IMG/VR virus record: IMGVR_UViG_3300020438_006214
Coordinates: 1-27,333 of that record
Strand: one strand, 5' to 3'
Origin: a virus
DNA length: 27,333 nt
Shown: in pieces, positions 14,078-22,723 of the stretch
How positions within the stretch are numbered: position 1 is the stretch's first letter
Layout: the number at the start of each line of letters is the position of its first letter
Translations under genes and position numbers: made by a program
Notes under the pieces: generated by a model
Seen by the model: only the letters and a program-made list of their open reading frames with translations
Told to the model about the DNA's origin: nothing
The model's database searches: none

Positions 14078-14839
14078 ATGGGCTTGGATATAGATAATCA
14101 CTTTAAAATAGTAATACCTTCTTACAATAATGAAAAGTGGATACAGATGTGCGTGAAAAGTGTGAAATTACAGAATTATGAAAATTATCAATGTATTATT
14201 GTTGATGACAACTCATCTGATAGAAGCGTAGATATTATAAAAAAAGAAATAGAAGGAAATGACAAATTTATTCTCATAGAAAATACTGAGCGTAAACTAG
14301 CGTTGAGGAATATCTATGAGTCAGTTGAATTGTCTAAGCCGGCGGATGAGGATGTTATAATAACACTAGATGGAGATGACTGGCTGGCCACCAAATCGAC
14401 GTTACAGAGATTAAATAAAAAATATATAGAATCGTCATGTTGGCTAACCTATGGTAGTTACATAGAATACCCCTCCCAAAGGCCCGGAAAATTTTCGAAA
14501 CAAATACCAAAAGAAATAATAGAATCCAATACTTATAGAGATTCCGAATGGATGAGTTCCCACATGAGGACTTTTAAATATAAGTTATGGAAGAGAATTA
14601 AGAAAGAAGATTTTTTAGAGGAAGACGGTCGCTTTTGTGATGGAGCTTGGGATATGGTGTTTATGTTTCCTATGTTAGAAATGGCTGGCCCAAGAAGTGC
14701 TTTTATTAAGGATTATTTATATGTCTATAATAGACAAAATCCTTTAAACGAAGATAAGATAAATCACAGAAAAATAATTGAATCAGAAATGAGGATAAGG
14801 AAAATGCCTAAATATAAGGAAGTTAGTGATGTTGACTAG
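14078..14839 (+). CDS. GT2-family glycosyltransferase
   Basis: 253 residues, GT-A fold. KIVIPSYNNEKW (about 9-20), VDDNSSD (nucleotide-binding Asp pair, about 42-48) and LDGDDW (metal-binding DxD, about 98-103) are the standard GT2 motifs. The C-terminal part has GAWDMVFMFPMLE, which fits the acceptor/base region. It is soluble with no membrane helices. The stop overlaps the following fucosyltransferase gene by 11 nt. Confidence 0.87.
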   Translation: MGLDIDNHFKIVIPSYNNEKWIQMCVKSVKLQNYENYQCIIVDDNSSDRSVDIIKKEIEGNDKFILIENTERKLALRNIYESVELSKPADEDVIITLDGDDWLATKSTLQRLNKKYIESSCWLTYGSYIEYPSQRPGKFSKQIPKEIIESNTYRDSEWMSSHMRTFKYKLWKRIKKEDFLEEDGRFCDGAWDMVFMFPMLEMAGPRSAFIKDYLYVYNRQNPLNEDKINHRKIIESEMRIRKMPKYKEVSDVD

Positions 14840-15611
14840 CTTTCTTCAAGGCGGCTTGGGGAATCAATTATTTCAAATCGCCGCGACTTTAGCTGTGAGT
14901 GTAGAGTCAGGGCACGCTGTTGTGTTCAACACTGCAAATCACGACTTACCAAAGCAAGGCCGGCCATGCGAAAAATATATAAAAACAATTTTTCGAAATC
15001 TTAATTTTTCTTCCGAGGCTGCCGTTTCAACTGACCACCTCTATCATGAGCCATATTTTCATTATAAAAAAATACCTCCTTTATCTGGCAATACATGTTT
15101 AATTGGATACTTTCAGTCAGAAAGATATTTCGAAAAATATTCAAGTTATATCCGTAAAGTTTTTTCTATTGATGAGATTACTAAAAAAAAGATTAATGAA
15201 AAATACAGCGAAGTCTTGGTAAAAAATCCAATAGCTATTCATGTTAGAAGAGGCGATTATCTTCAATTTAGTGATACCCACCCACCCTGTAAGATGGAAT
15301 ATTATATGGCCGCGATTAAAGAATTTCCTGACAATTCGAATTTTTTAGTATTTAGCGACGATATTGCATGGTGCAAAGAAAAGTTTGTTGGCCGAGAATA
15401 TATTTTTTCAGAGAATAATGAGGACTTAGTCGATTTTTACTTAATTTCTTTATGCAGTGGTGCTATAATATCAAACAGTAGTTTTAGTTGGTGGGCGTCT
15501 TGGTTGGGCGAAACTAATAATAAAAAAATAATTGCTCCGAAAAATTGGTTTGGAGAAAGTGTAAAATTTGATACAAGAGATTTATTACCCTCTCGATGGA
15601 AAATAATTTGA
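14829..15611 (+). CDS. GT11-family alpha-1,2-fucosyltransferase
   Basis: 260 residues from ATG 14829, served by AAGGA about 9 nt upstream; a GTG one codon earlier is possible. GT11 motifs in order: GGLGNQLFQ (8-16), HVRRGDY at 138-144 (the GDP-fucose-binding HxRRxD site), and SNSSFSWWASWLG (about 216-228). The family transfers fucose from GDP-fucose in alpha-1,2 linkage. GDP-fucose synthesis is encoded at the end of the same block (24865 and 25788), which supports the assignment. The end overlaps the next gene by 16 nt. Confidence 0.88.
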   Translation: MLTSFLQGGLGNQLFQIAATLAVSVESGHAVVFNTANHDLPKQGRPCEKYIKTIFRNLNFSSEAAVSTDHLYHEPYFHYKKIPPLSGNTCLIGYFQSERYFEKYSSYIRKVFSIDEITKKKINEKYSEVLVKNPIAIHVRRGDYLQFSDTHPPCKMEYYMAAIKEFPDNSNFLVFSDDIAWCKEKFVGREYIFSENNEDLVDFYLISLCSGAIISNSSFSWWASWLGETNNKKIIAPKNWFGESVKFDTRDLLPSRWKII

Positions 15612-16936
15612 TTGATAATGAATTAGAACAAATATTGACTTTAGTCGATAAATATATCAAGAATAAGGAAGCACAAAAAACTTGGACGGCTGGCAAGGAT
15701 TGGGTTTATTATGCTGGTCCTTATTTTAATAGTGACGAATACATTGGCGGAATAAAATCTTTTTTGAAAGGATGGCTTGCACTCGGCGCCGATGGGGCAC
15801 GCTTCGAAAAGAAATTATCCAAATATTTTGGGAAGAATTATGGTCTTTTAACCAACAGTGGATCCAGCGCAAACCTTCTCATGATGGCTGCGCTTAAGTC
15901 AAAAAGACTTCATAATTTTCCCAGAGGTACCAAAGTCCTAACCCCTATTGCAGGTTTCCCCACTACAATTAATCCAATCTTTCAGGTGGGTTTCGAGCCG
16001 GTTTTCGTAGATATTGAGTTACCAACATTAAACATAGATCTTGAGAAAGCAGAAGCTGCTCTTCAAAAACACGACATTAAAATTATAACGTTTGCTCATG
16101 TTTTAGGAAACCCTCCAAATATGGACAAGGTAATGGAGTTGGTCAAAAAGTATAATCTAATTTTGTTAGAGGATTGCTGCGATGCTCTGGCTGGTACATA
16201 CGACGGAAAATATCTTGGTTCATTCGGTGATATGGCCAGCTGTTCATTTTATCCGGCTCATCATATTACAACGGGAGAGGGCGGCTTTGTGGCTATTAAG
16301 GATAAGGATCAAGAACAAGTGGTAAGGAGTTTCAGAGACTGGGGTCGTGGTTGTTATTGTGTTGGCGAAAAAGCTAGTATATCCGCATGCGGGGCATGCG
16401 GCAAAAGGTTTTCTTGCTGGCTCAAATCAATGCCGGAAAAGGTTTTTGATCATAAGTATGTTTATGAAGAGATTGGTTATAATTTAAAACCAATGGAGAT
16501 GCAGGCTGCGATCGGCCTGGCTCAAATGAAAAAGATTGAAGAAATTAAAGCCTTACGCAATAAAAACTTCAATAGTTTGTATAGTGTTTTTAAGAAGTAT
16601 GAAGAATATTTTCATCTACCTGAAGCAACCGCTAAAGCAGACCCTAACTGGTTTGCCTTTTTGTTGACTATAAGAGATGGTTGTCCGTTCACCAGAGAAG
16701 AAATTACGACATTTCTAGAGTCTAAAAAGATCCAAACCAGAACTTATTTTGCTGGGAATATTATGTTACAACCTGCATATGATCATTTAGTAGACACTGA
16801 GAAAATTATTCGAGATTATCCTGTTGCTGGGAAAGCTACAACCGATGCTTTTTTTCTTGGAACCGCGCCGTCAATAACAGAAGATAAGATTGAATATATT
16901 AGAAATATGGTCGACCTTTTCATGGAGGGTCAATAA
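15596..16936 (+). CDS. rfbH: RfbH-type PMP-dependent sugar 3-dehydrase
   Basis: 446 residues of the DegT/DnrJ/EryC1 aspartate-aminotransferase fold. The lysine that normally binds the cofactor is replaced by His222 in FYPAHHITTGEGG, as in CDP-4-keto-6-deoxyglucose 3-dehydrase (E1), which makes 3,6-dideoxy sugars. Cys195-x57-Cys253-x-Cys255 matches the E1 iron-sulfur ligand spacing. The fourth ligand would be Cys265 (x9, where E1 has x7) or a nearby Cys such as C268. DHKYVYEEIGYN further fits RfbH. Its usual partners (CDP-glucose synthesis RfbF/RfbG, reductase RfbI) are not in the window, so the substrate is uncertain. The start overlaps the fucosyltransferase end; the stop overlaps the next start by 1 nt. 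Confidence 0.85.
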   Translation: MENNLIDNELEQILTLVDKYIKNKEAQKTWTAGKDWVYYAGPYFNSDEYIGGIKSFLKGWLALGADGARFEKKLSKYFGKNYGLLTNSGSSANLLMMAALKSKRLHNFPRGTKVLTPIAGFPTTINPIFQVGFEPVFVDIELPTLNIDLEKAEAALQKHDIKIITFAHVLGNPPNMDKVMELVKKYNLILLEDCCDALAGTYDGKYLGSFGDMASCSFYPAHHITTGEGGFVAIKDKDQEQVVRSFRDWGRGCYCVGEKASISACGACGKRFSCWLKSMPEKVFDHKYVYEEIGYNLKPMEMQAAIGLAQMKKIEEIKALRNKNFNSLYSVFKKYEEYFHLPEATAKADPNWFAFLLTIRDGCPFTREEITTFLESKKIQTRTYFAGNIMLQPAYDHLVDTEKIIRDYPVAGKATTDAFFLGTAPSITEDKIEYIRNMVDLFMEGQ

Positions 16937-17622
16937 TGATTTCGATAGCCATACCAGCATACGAATCTCACGGAAGGTCGGAGGAATTTTCGCGTTTTCA
17001 GTTTGAAATATTTTTACAGCAAACATATAAAAATTTTGAAATAGTAATATCAGATCACAGCAGAGATGATGTGATTAAGAACATATGCGCGGAATACAAA
17101 GATAGACTAAATATTCGGTATGTCCGAAATGAATTTGGACGTGGACTATCTTCGTATAACATTAATAATGCCATGAAACATTGCTCTGGTGAAATAATCA
17201 AATTTTTGTGGTTTGATGACTTCTTGTGGAATGAGCACAGCCTGCAGCATATTGTCAAAGCTTTTGATTCTGACACAAATTGGCTTGTCAGCGCTTGTGA
17301 ACATACGAGAGACGACGGCAGGACATTTTATCGAACGTTTTATCCCAGATATCATGATAAAATTTATTTGGGAAACAATACAATTAGTAGCCCTAGCGTG
17401 TTAACAATACGAAACATAAATGATAAAATATATTTCGATGATCGGTTAATTTGGCTGATGGACGTTGATTATTATAAAAGACTATTTGATAAATATGGTG
17501 CCCCAAAGATTTTAAATAAAATCACAGTGGTCAATCGCGATCACGAACACCAATTATCACATGTGATGGATCCTAAAATTAAAGAAAAAGAATATAATAT
17601 GATGCTCGCAAAACATGCATAA
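16936..17622 (+). CDS. GT2-family glycosyltransferase
   Basis: 228 residues, GT-A fold. SIAIPAYESHGR (3-14) and the strand-Asp motif IVISDHSRDD (about 36-45) form the nucleotide-binding half. FLWFDDF (about 90-96) is the DxD-equivalent, here Phe-Asp-Asp. LMDVDYYKRL fits the acceptor region. The protein is short compared with typical 250-300-residue members, lacking a C-terminal extension. The start is in TAATG overlap with the 3-dehydrase stop. Confidence 0.82.
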   Translation: MISIAIPAYESHGRSEEFSRFQFEIFLQQTYKNFEIVISDHSRDDVIKNICAEYKDRLNIRYVRNEFGRGLSSYNINNAMKHCSGEIIKFLWFDDFLWNEHSLQHIVKAFDSDTNWLVSACEHTRDDGRTFYRTFYPRYHDKIYLGNNTISSPSVLTIRNINDKIYFDDRLIWLMDVDYYKRLFDKYGAPKILNKITVVNRDHEHQLSHVMDPKIKEKEYNMMLAKHA

Positions 17623-17639
17623 CAAGAGGAAATAAAAGC

Positions 17640-18365
17640 ATGGACAAAATTAAACTAAATAATATAACATTGCTAGCGCTAGGTTCTACTCAAATTGAGG
17701 AAAATTTAATGGCGCTGAAATATAGTACTAAAAATATTGATTTTGGAGCCGTAAAATTTATTTCGCACGAACGACCCGAAAACCTGTCGGAGAACATCCA
17801 GTTTGAAAAATTTAAAGATTTTGAAAACATCTCCTATAAAGAGTTTAGCTATTATTGTATTTATAAATTAATAGAACATGTGGAAACTGACTTTATGCTC
17901 ATGATTCATCCTGACGGGTTTGTTATCAACCCAGAATCATGGACTGATGAGTTTTTAGAGTGGGATTATCTCGGTGCACCATGGCCTATTCGGGACGATG
18001 CCTATATCGATCCATTTGGAAACCATCATAGGGTTGGGAACGGTGGCTTTACTCTGAGGAGTAGGAAGGTGCTGGAGGTGCCTCATATAGAAGAAATACC
18101 TTTTGAAGTAAACCGGGGAACATTTTATAAACACATGAACGCAGGAGCCTATAATGAAGATGGAAATATTTGCGTGCATAATAGACATTTATTTGAAAAA
18201 CATGGTGTTAAATTTGCTCCCGTAGAGGTAGCTGCTTTGTTTTCTCATGAAATACCAACACCAGAGACAAAATTAGTAAAGAAGCCTTTTGGTTTTCACA
18301 GATATTTACCAGGAACTTATCCGCAAAGATTTAATTTTAAAAGGCACAATAATGAAAATAAATGA
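17640..18365 (+). CDS. DUF5672-like putative glycosyltransferase
   Basis: 241 residues. The core has FMLMIHPDGFVINP (about 80-93), WDYLGAPWP, GNGGFTLRSRK and later VEVAALFSHE and FGFH, which together match my memory of the DUF5672 family found in glycan-synthesis clusters. HPDG may take the place of the metal-binding DxD of GT-A enzymes. Enzyme activity is inferred. A GAGGA precedes the ATG. The stop lies 14 nt inside the next gene. Confidence 0.75.
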   Translation: MDKIKLNNITLLALGSTQIEENLMALKYSTKNIDFGAVKFISHERPENLSENIQFEKFKDFENISYKEFSYYCIYKLIEHVETDFMLMIHPDGFVINPESWTDEFLEWDYLGAPWPIRDDAYIDPFGNHHRVGNGGFTLRSRKVLEVPHIEEIPFEVNRGTFYKHMNAGAYNEDGNICVHNRHLFEKHGVKFAPVEVAALFSHEIPTPETKLVKKPFGFHRYLPGTYPQRFNFKRHNNENK

Positions 18366-19158
18366 TAGTATAGGAATTATCGGAAATGGTTTTGTCGGAA
18401 ATGCAGTCCACGAAGGTCTCAAAAACCACTTCAATTTATTTATATATGATATCGAGCTATCTAAAAAAATAAACACTCTTACTGAGGTAGACAAAGCAGA
18501 AATTATCTTCTTGTGTGTACCAACACCAACGAACACAGATGGTAGCTTTGTTTTGTCTTTTTTACTTGACTCTATTGGTAATCTATCACCTGGTAAAATA
18601 TTAATAATAAAATCTACAATTCCGCCAAGCTATGCCGAATATCTAATAGAAAAGTTTCCAAAACAAGAACTGGTATTTAATCCTGAATTTTTAACTGAAA
18701 GAACAGCAGTTGGTGATTTTCAAAATCCATCACGAATTGTACTGGGCGGCAAAGATAAATATTCAGTAGAAAGAGTAGAAAAAATCTACAGAAAGGTTTT
18801 TCCTTCTCCTATGATAGAAATTATTAAAACTGATTATAAGACTGCTTGTTTTATTAAATATTTTTCAAACTGCTTTTTCGCTGCGAAGGTTTCGCTAATG
18901 AATGAATTCAAACAGATTGCCGAAGCATCAGGGGTCCACTGGGAGACAGCTTTAAATGGTCTCTTGACATCAGGCTGGGTAAACCCAATGCACACACTTG
19001 TACCCGGTCCTGATGGTAAATTTGGTTTTGGAGGAAAATGTTTTCCAAAAGATATTTGTGCGTTTATAGCGTATTGCAAAGAAAAAGGCATTGACCCTAC
19101 TGTACTTGAAGCAGCTTGGAAGAAAAATTTAGAAGTTCGCAAGTTGGAGCAAGTATAG
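18352..19158 (+). CDS. Short UDP-glucose/GDP-mannose dehydrogenase family protein
   Basis: 268 residues from ATG 18352 (AAAAGG upstream). The NAD site is IGNGFVGNA (about 10-18). LCVPTPTNTDGS, KSTIPPSYAE and FNPEFLTERTA are family motifs. The catalytic set appears complete: Lys169/Asn173 region, Lys179, Asn184-Glu185, and Cys230 in FGGKCFPKD. The protein stops about 38 residues after the catalytic Cys, whereas family members are about 390-450 residues. The C-terminal nucleotide-binding domain is therefore missing. It may still oxidise UDP-glucose to UDP-glucuronate if another subunit completes the site. The stop overlaps the next GTG start by 1 nt. A short form is not proof of decay: the frame and coupling are intact. 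Confidence 0.82.
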   Translation: MKINDSIGIIGNGFVGNAVHEGLKNHFNLFIYDIELSKKINTLTEVDKAEIIFLCVPTPTNTDGSFVLSFLLDSIGNLSPGKILIIKSTIPPSYAEYLIEKFPKQELVFNPEFLTERTAVGDFQNPSRIVLGGKDKYSVERVEKIYRKVFPSPMIEIIKTDYKTACFIKYFSNCFFAAKVSLMNEFKQIAEASGVHWETALNGLLTSGWVNPMHTLVPGPDGKFGFGGKCFPKDICAFIAYCKEKGIDPTVLEAAWKKNLEVRKLEQV

Positions 19159-19904
19159 TGAGTATTATAAAGAATAATTTTTTAGTTGTAAGCGATTACA
19201 ATTGGCTACCAGACAATCTTGAAGATTCTTGGATTCACAAGTATACTGATAATTATTTAATATATGATAAGTATCATAGAGATAATTGGCAAGAGTCAGA
19301 TAAAATAATAAAACAAAAAAATGTTGGACAAAATCACTATGACATGTTTGATTTTATAGTTACACACTATGATAATTTACCTGATGTTATAATATTTTGT
19401 AGAGCCTGTTTATTTTTTCCCAAAGGAGAGAAGACGAGCCCCACACCAGAAAGATGCGCCTCCACTGGAAACTATAACGAAAACGACTTTCTTAAAAATT
19501 GTAACAACACCACTTTTACAGAGCTACATGATTTTGGACCAGAGGCTCATCAGAGGTATGCTCATCAAGCATGGCCCGCTAGTAAAATGGCGCCAGATGG
19601 TGGTTTTTTAGAGTTAAATAATAGTTGGTATATGAATGAGGGCAAATATAAGTATTTCAATAATCTTAATTCCTTTTTTAAGGATGTGTACAAAAATCCT
19701 ATATTAGAGTCATATGTACGCTTTTCACCGGGCGGAAATTATATAATACCAAAGAAAAATATTTTAAAATATTCTAAAAAATTTTATAGGATAATAAGAG
19801 ATTTTATGAGTCATGATATTATAACTGCGGAAATATGGATGATAGAAAGAGCTACTTATACAATTTTTACATGTGACTGGGAAGTAAACGAGAGATATAA
19901 ATAA
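19158..19904 (+). CDS. DUF3431-like protein, putative glycan enzyme
   Basis: 248 residues from GTG 19158, overlapping the previous TAG by one base; GGAG lies about 9 nt upstream. NFLVVSDYNWLPD near the N-terminus, LPDVIIFCRA (about 79-88), SPGGNYIIPKKNI and AEIWMIERATYTIF near the C-terminus follow the order of motifs in DUF3431, a family linked to surface-sugar loci. The function of that family is unknown and the match is from memory. No membrane helix. 27 nt separate it from the next gene. Confidence 0.6.
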   Translation: MSIIKNNFLVVSDYNWLPDNLEDSWIHKYTDNYLIYDKYHRDNWQESDKIIKQKNVGQNHYDMFDFIVTHYDNLPDVIIFCRACLFFPKGEKTSPTPERCASTGNYNENDFLKNCNNTTFTELHDFGPEAHQRYAHQAWPASKMAPDGGFLELNNSWYMNEGKYKYFNNLNSFFKDVYKNPILESYVRFSPGGNYIIPKKNILKYSKKFYRIIRDFMSHDIITAEIWMIERATYTIFTCDWEVNERYK

Positions 19905-19931
19905 ATGTTTATTGCGATCAGGAGATAAAAG

Positions 19932-20906
19932 ATGAAAAATATATTGATAACAGGCGGATTGGGTTTCTTAGGCTCTTTCTCCATAGAAAAATACAAAAGA
20001 GAGGGCTGGAAAGTAACAATTATAGACAACATGTCAACCAATGTAATAGAGCCAGAGGATAAAATCTGTGAGGATGTTGATGTTATTATTAAAGATGTAT
20101 TGGAGTGCGATTGGGATGATTTAATTAAATTTGATTGTATACTGCATTTAGCCAGCCCAGTAGGTCCTGCAGGAATACTAAAGCACTCTGGTCAAATGGC
20201 AAAGTATATTCTTAAAGATATATATTGGGCGATTGATGGTGCTAGCAAATGTAATTGTCCGTTGATATTTGTTAGCACATCAGAAATATACGGCTACAGA
20301 CAAGAAGCAACTCTATTAAAAGAAGATGATGATAAGCTTTTAGTCGGAGATTTTTCAGTGAGAAACGAATATTCTATGGGCAAACTATTATGTGAAATAG
20401 TGCTCAGCAACACAGCAAAAGTTAGCAATCTAAAGTATCAGATAATTAGACCTTTTAATATTAGCGGAGCCAGACAATTAAAGACAGGAGGGTTTGTGTT
20501 GCCCACATTTGTTACCCAGGCTCTTTCTGAAAGTGATATAACTGTTTTTAATGGTGGACAACAAGTTCGAGCCTTTACTCACGTAATTGATATTGTAGAC
20601 GGTATATATAAAGTATCTTTATCCAACAAAATTAATGAAATATGGAACATTGGAAATTCTGATAATATCTCGACCATCATCAGCATGGCTGAAAAAGTAA
20701 AAAAATATACTGACTCTAATTCAAACATAAAGTTAGTTGATCCAAAAACCATACATGGTGATTTATACGAAGAGGCTTGGGATAAAATTCCTGATGCAAC
20801 GAAAATAAAAAAAGAATTAGGGTGGGCTCCCATGTGGACAACTGATGAGATTATAAAAGACGTTATCTATCACTATTCAAAAAAACAAAACTTGGTGTCA
20901 TCATGA
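19932..20906 (+). CDS. Extended SDR, UDP-xylose-synthase-like
   Basis: 324 residues with AGGAGA before the ATG. The NAD site is GGLGFLG (8-14). HLASPVGP recalls the HLASPASP of UDP-glucuronate decarboxylase (UDP-xylose synthase). STSEIYG and Tyr147-x3-Lys151 (YSMGK) are the catalytic residues. RAFTHVIDIVDG is typical of the C-terminal half. It would use UDP-glucuronate from the dehydrogenase two genes upstream, which supports the decarboxylase reading, but an epimerase is not excluded. The stop overlaps the next ATG by 4 nt. Confidence 0.75.
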   Translation: MKNILITGGLGFLGSFSIEKYKREGWKVTIIDNMSTNVIEPEDKICEDVDVIIKDVLECDWDDLIKFDCILHLASPVGPAGILKHSGQMAKYILKDIYWAIDGASKCNCPLIFVSTSEIYGYRQEATLLKEDDDKLLVGDFSVRNEYSMGKLLCEIVLSNTAKVSNLKYQIIRPFNISGARQLKTGGFVLPTFVTQALSESDITVFNGGQQVRAFTHVIDIVDGIYKVSLSNKINEIWNIGNSDNISTIISMAEKVKKYTDSNSNIKLVDPKTIHGDLYEEAWDKIPDATKIKKELGWAPMWTTDEIIKDVIYHYSKKQNLVSS

Positions 20907-21811
20907 TAGTTAATGAGCTATATGGCGGATCGGGTCTTGGCAACCAGTTATGGCGTTATACTGCAACAAGAGTAATTGCTATGAATAACGGCTATGAGTT
21001 CGGCATAATGAATTCGCACAAGTTTAAGGCTCCCAATATAATGAATTTAGACTTCGGAAAAGAAGTTGTAGGTGGCACCGGACCCGAAGGTGGTCCTCCC
21101 ACTACTCTCCCGGAAGGGACTGAGCAATATTATGAAGAGAAATCTCTCATACATCCTGTTTATAACTGCGATTGTAGATTATATGATCCCGACTTGGCTA
21201 ACATACCAGATAATACCAAGATAGATGGCAATATGGAGTCAGAGAAGTATCTTGAAGGCAACAAAAATAAAGTTAGAGAATGGTTAGAAATTAGGAAAGA
21301 TAAACAAATTTACCATTTTAAGAAAGATGATATTTGTATACTTGCCTTTCGAGGGGGAGAGTATGTTAGTGTTTCGGATTTATTTTTGCCCCCCTCTTAT
21401 TGGTATAACGCGATGAAAATAATGAAACAGCGAAACCCAAATATGCAATTTAAAATAGTCACAGATGACCCATACACCGCAAAAAGAATGTTTCCCGGGA
21501 TCCCGGCATACCATTTTAATACAGAGGCAGACTGGATCCTGGTGAGGAACGCTAAAAATATTATTATGTCAAATTCCAGCTTCGCATGGCTTCCAACCTG
21601 GATCAACGATGAAATTTTGAACGTTATTGCACCAAAATATTGGGGAAAACATAATGTTTCCGATGGTTTTTGGGCCCAGGGAGACTCTTTAACTAAAGAA
21701 TGGGATTATCTCGACCGTGATGGAAGTCTATTTAGCTATGAAGAGTGCAAAAAGGAAAAGGATGAATATGAAAAAAATAATATTGAACTATACTCAATAT
21801 ATAAGATATAA
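20903..21811 (+). CDS. Divergent GT11-like glycosyltransferase
   Basis: 302 residues. GGSGLGNQLWRYTATR at the N-terminus and IIMSNSSFAWLPTWI near the C-terminus match the first and last GT11 motifs. The central HxRRGDY site is AFRGGEY (148-154): one Arg is kept, the second is Gly and Asp is Glu. An insertion rich in Gly/Pro (about 57-75) is absent from the other GT11 gene at 14829. The sugar donor could differ from GDP-fucose. The gene has a 4-nt ATGA overlap with the preceding SDR. Confidence 0.78.
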   Translation: MIVNELYGGSGLGNQLWRYTATRVIAMNNGYEFGIMNSHKFKAPNIMNLDFGKEVVGGTGPEGGPPTTLPEGTEQYYEEKSLIHPVYNCDCRLYDPDLANIPDNTKIDGNMESEKYLEGNKNKVREWLEIRKDKQIYHFKKDDICILAFRGGEYVSVSDLFLPPSYWYNAMKIMKQRNPNMQFKIVTDDPYTAKRMFPGIPAYHFNTEADWILVRNAKNIIMSNSSFAWLPTWINDEILNVIAPKYWGKHNVSDGFWAQGDSLTKEWDYLDRDGSLFSYEECKKEKDEYEKNNIELYSIYKI

Positions 21812-21865
21812 TAGACAATATGAGTGTTTTTCAAATGTTTTTTTGATGAGAGAGGGGGTATAAAA

Positions 21866-22723
21866 GTGAGGCCAAAAATATATGATTGCTTTCCGTTCTT
21901 TAATGAGTTAGATTTATTGGAAATAAGATTAAATTATTTAAATCCGGTTGTTGATTATTTTGTTATATGTGAATCTAACGTTACATTTTCTGGTATACCT
22001 AAAAAGCTTTTTTATGAAGAGAATAAAAGTCTTTTTAAGGAATTTGAAGATAAAATAATACATGTTGTGGTTAGTGATACTCCAGCAGAATTAATTGGTG
22101 TTGATCCATTTAAGACAGATCAACACCAAAGAAATTCAGTTATAAAGGGCCTAGAGCAATGTAATGATGATGATATAATTATAACCAGCGATTTAGACGA
22201 ATTTCCTAATATTGAAAAGATAAAGAATATTGACCAATTTTATCGACCAAATACACTGATACACTTGGCGCAAGATATGTATTACTATTATTTCAACCTC
22301 AAAGAAACATCAGGCAAGCTTTTATCACACAGTGGGGAATTTGAATATGCTAAGGAGAAGAAATGGTTAGGTACAAAAATTTGCAATTATGGTTTTTTAA
22401 AAAAACATGGGGTTGATAAACTAAGGCACCCGACTATGAGGGAACCCGGCTTGCGAATTGAAGATGGCGGCTGGCATTTTACATATGTCGGTGGCCATAA
22501 AAAAATGTCCGCGGACGAAAGGGTGTTGTTGAAAATTGAATGTGCCGCACATCAAGAATTCAATAATTCATACTATAAGTTAAATGTTAATAAAAATATA
22601 AAAAGTAATAGAGACGTTTTTTTTAGAGACTCCAAATTTGAAATTGTTGATCTTGAAGGGTTCCCCGATTATATAATTAACAATCGGGAAAAATTCTCGC
22701 ATTTAATAAAAGAGGTACAGTAG
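21866..22723 (+). CDS. GT17-like glycosyltransferase
   Basis: 285 residues from GTG 21866, chosen because GAGGGGG lies 7-8 nt upstream; a longer frame has no such site. KIYDCFPFFNELDLLEIRL at residue 4 onward, FVICESNVTFSG and SDLDEFPN (DxD-like) follow the order of family GT17, whose best-known member is the animal N-acetylglucosaminyltransferase III; bacterial and viral relatives of unknown specificity exist. A GWHFTYVGG segment lies late in the protein. The RmlC gene begins immediately after its stop. Confidence 0.82.
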   Translation: MRPKIYDCFPFFNELDLLEIRLNYLNPVVDYFVICESNVTFSGIPKKLFYEENKSLFKEFEDKIIHVVVSDTPAELIGVDPFKTDQHQRNSVIKGLEQCNDDDIIITSDLDEFPNIEKIKNIDQFYRPNTLIHLAQDMYYYYFNLKETSGKLLSHSGEFEYAKEKKWLGTKICNYGFLKKHGVDKLRHPTMREPGLRIEDGGWHFTYVGGHKKMSADERVLLKIECAAHQEFNNSYYKLNVNKNIKSNRDVFFRDSKFEIVDLEGFPDYIINNREKFSHLIKEVQ

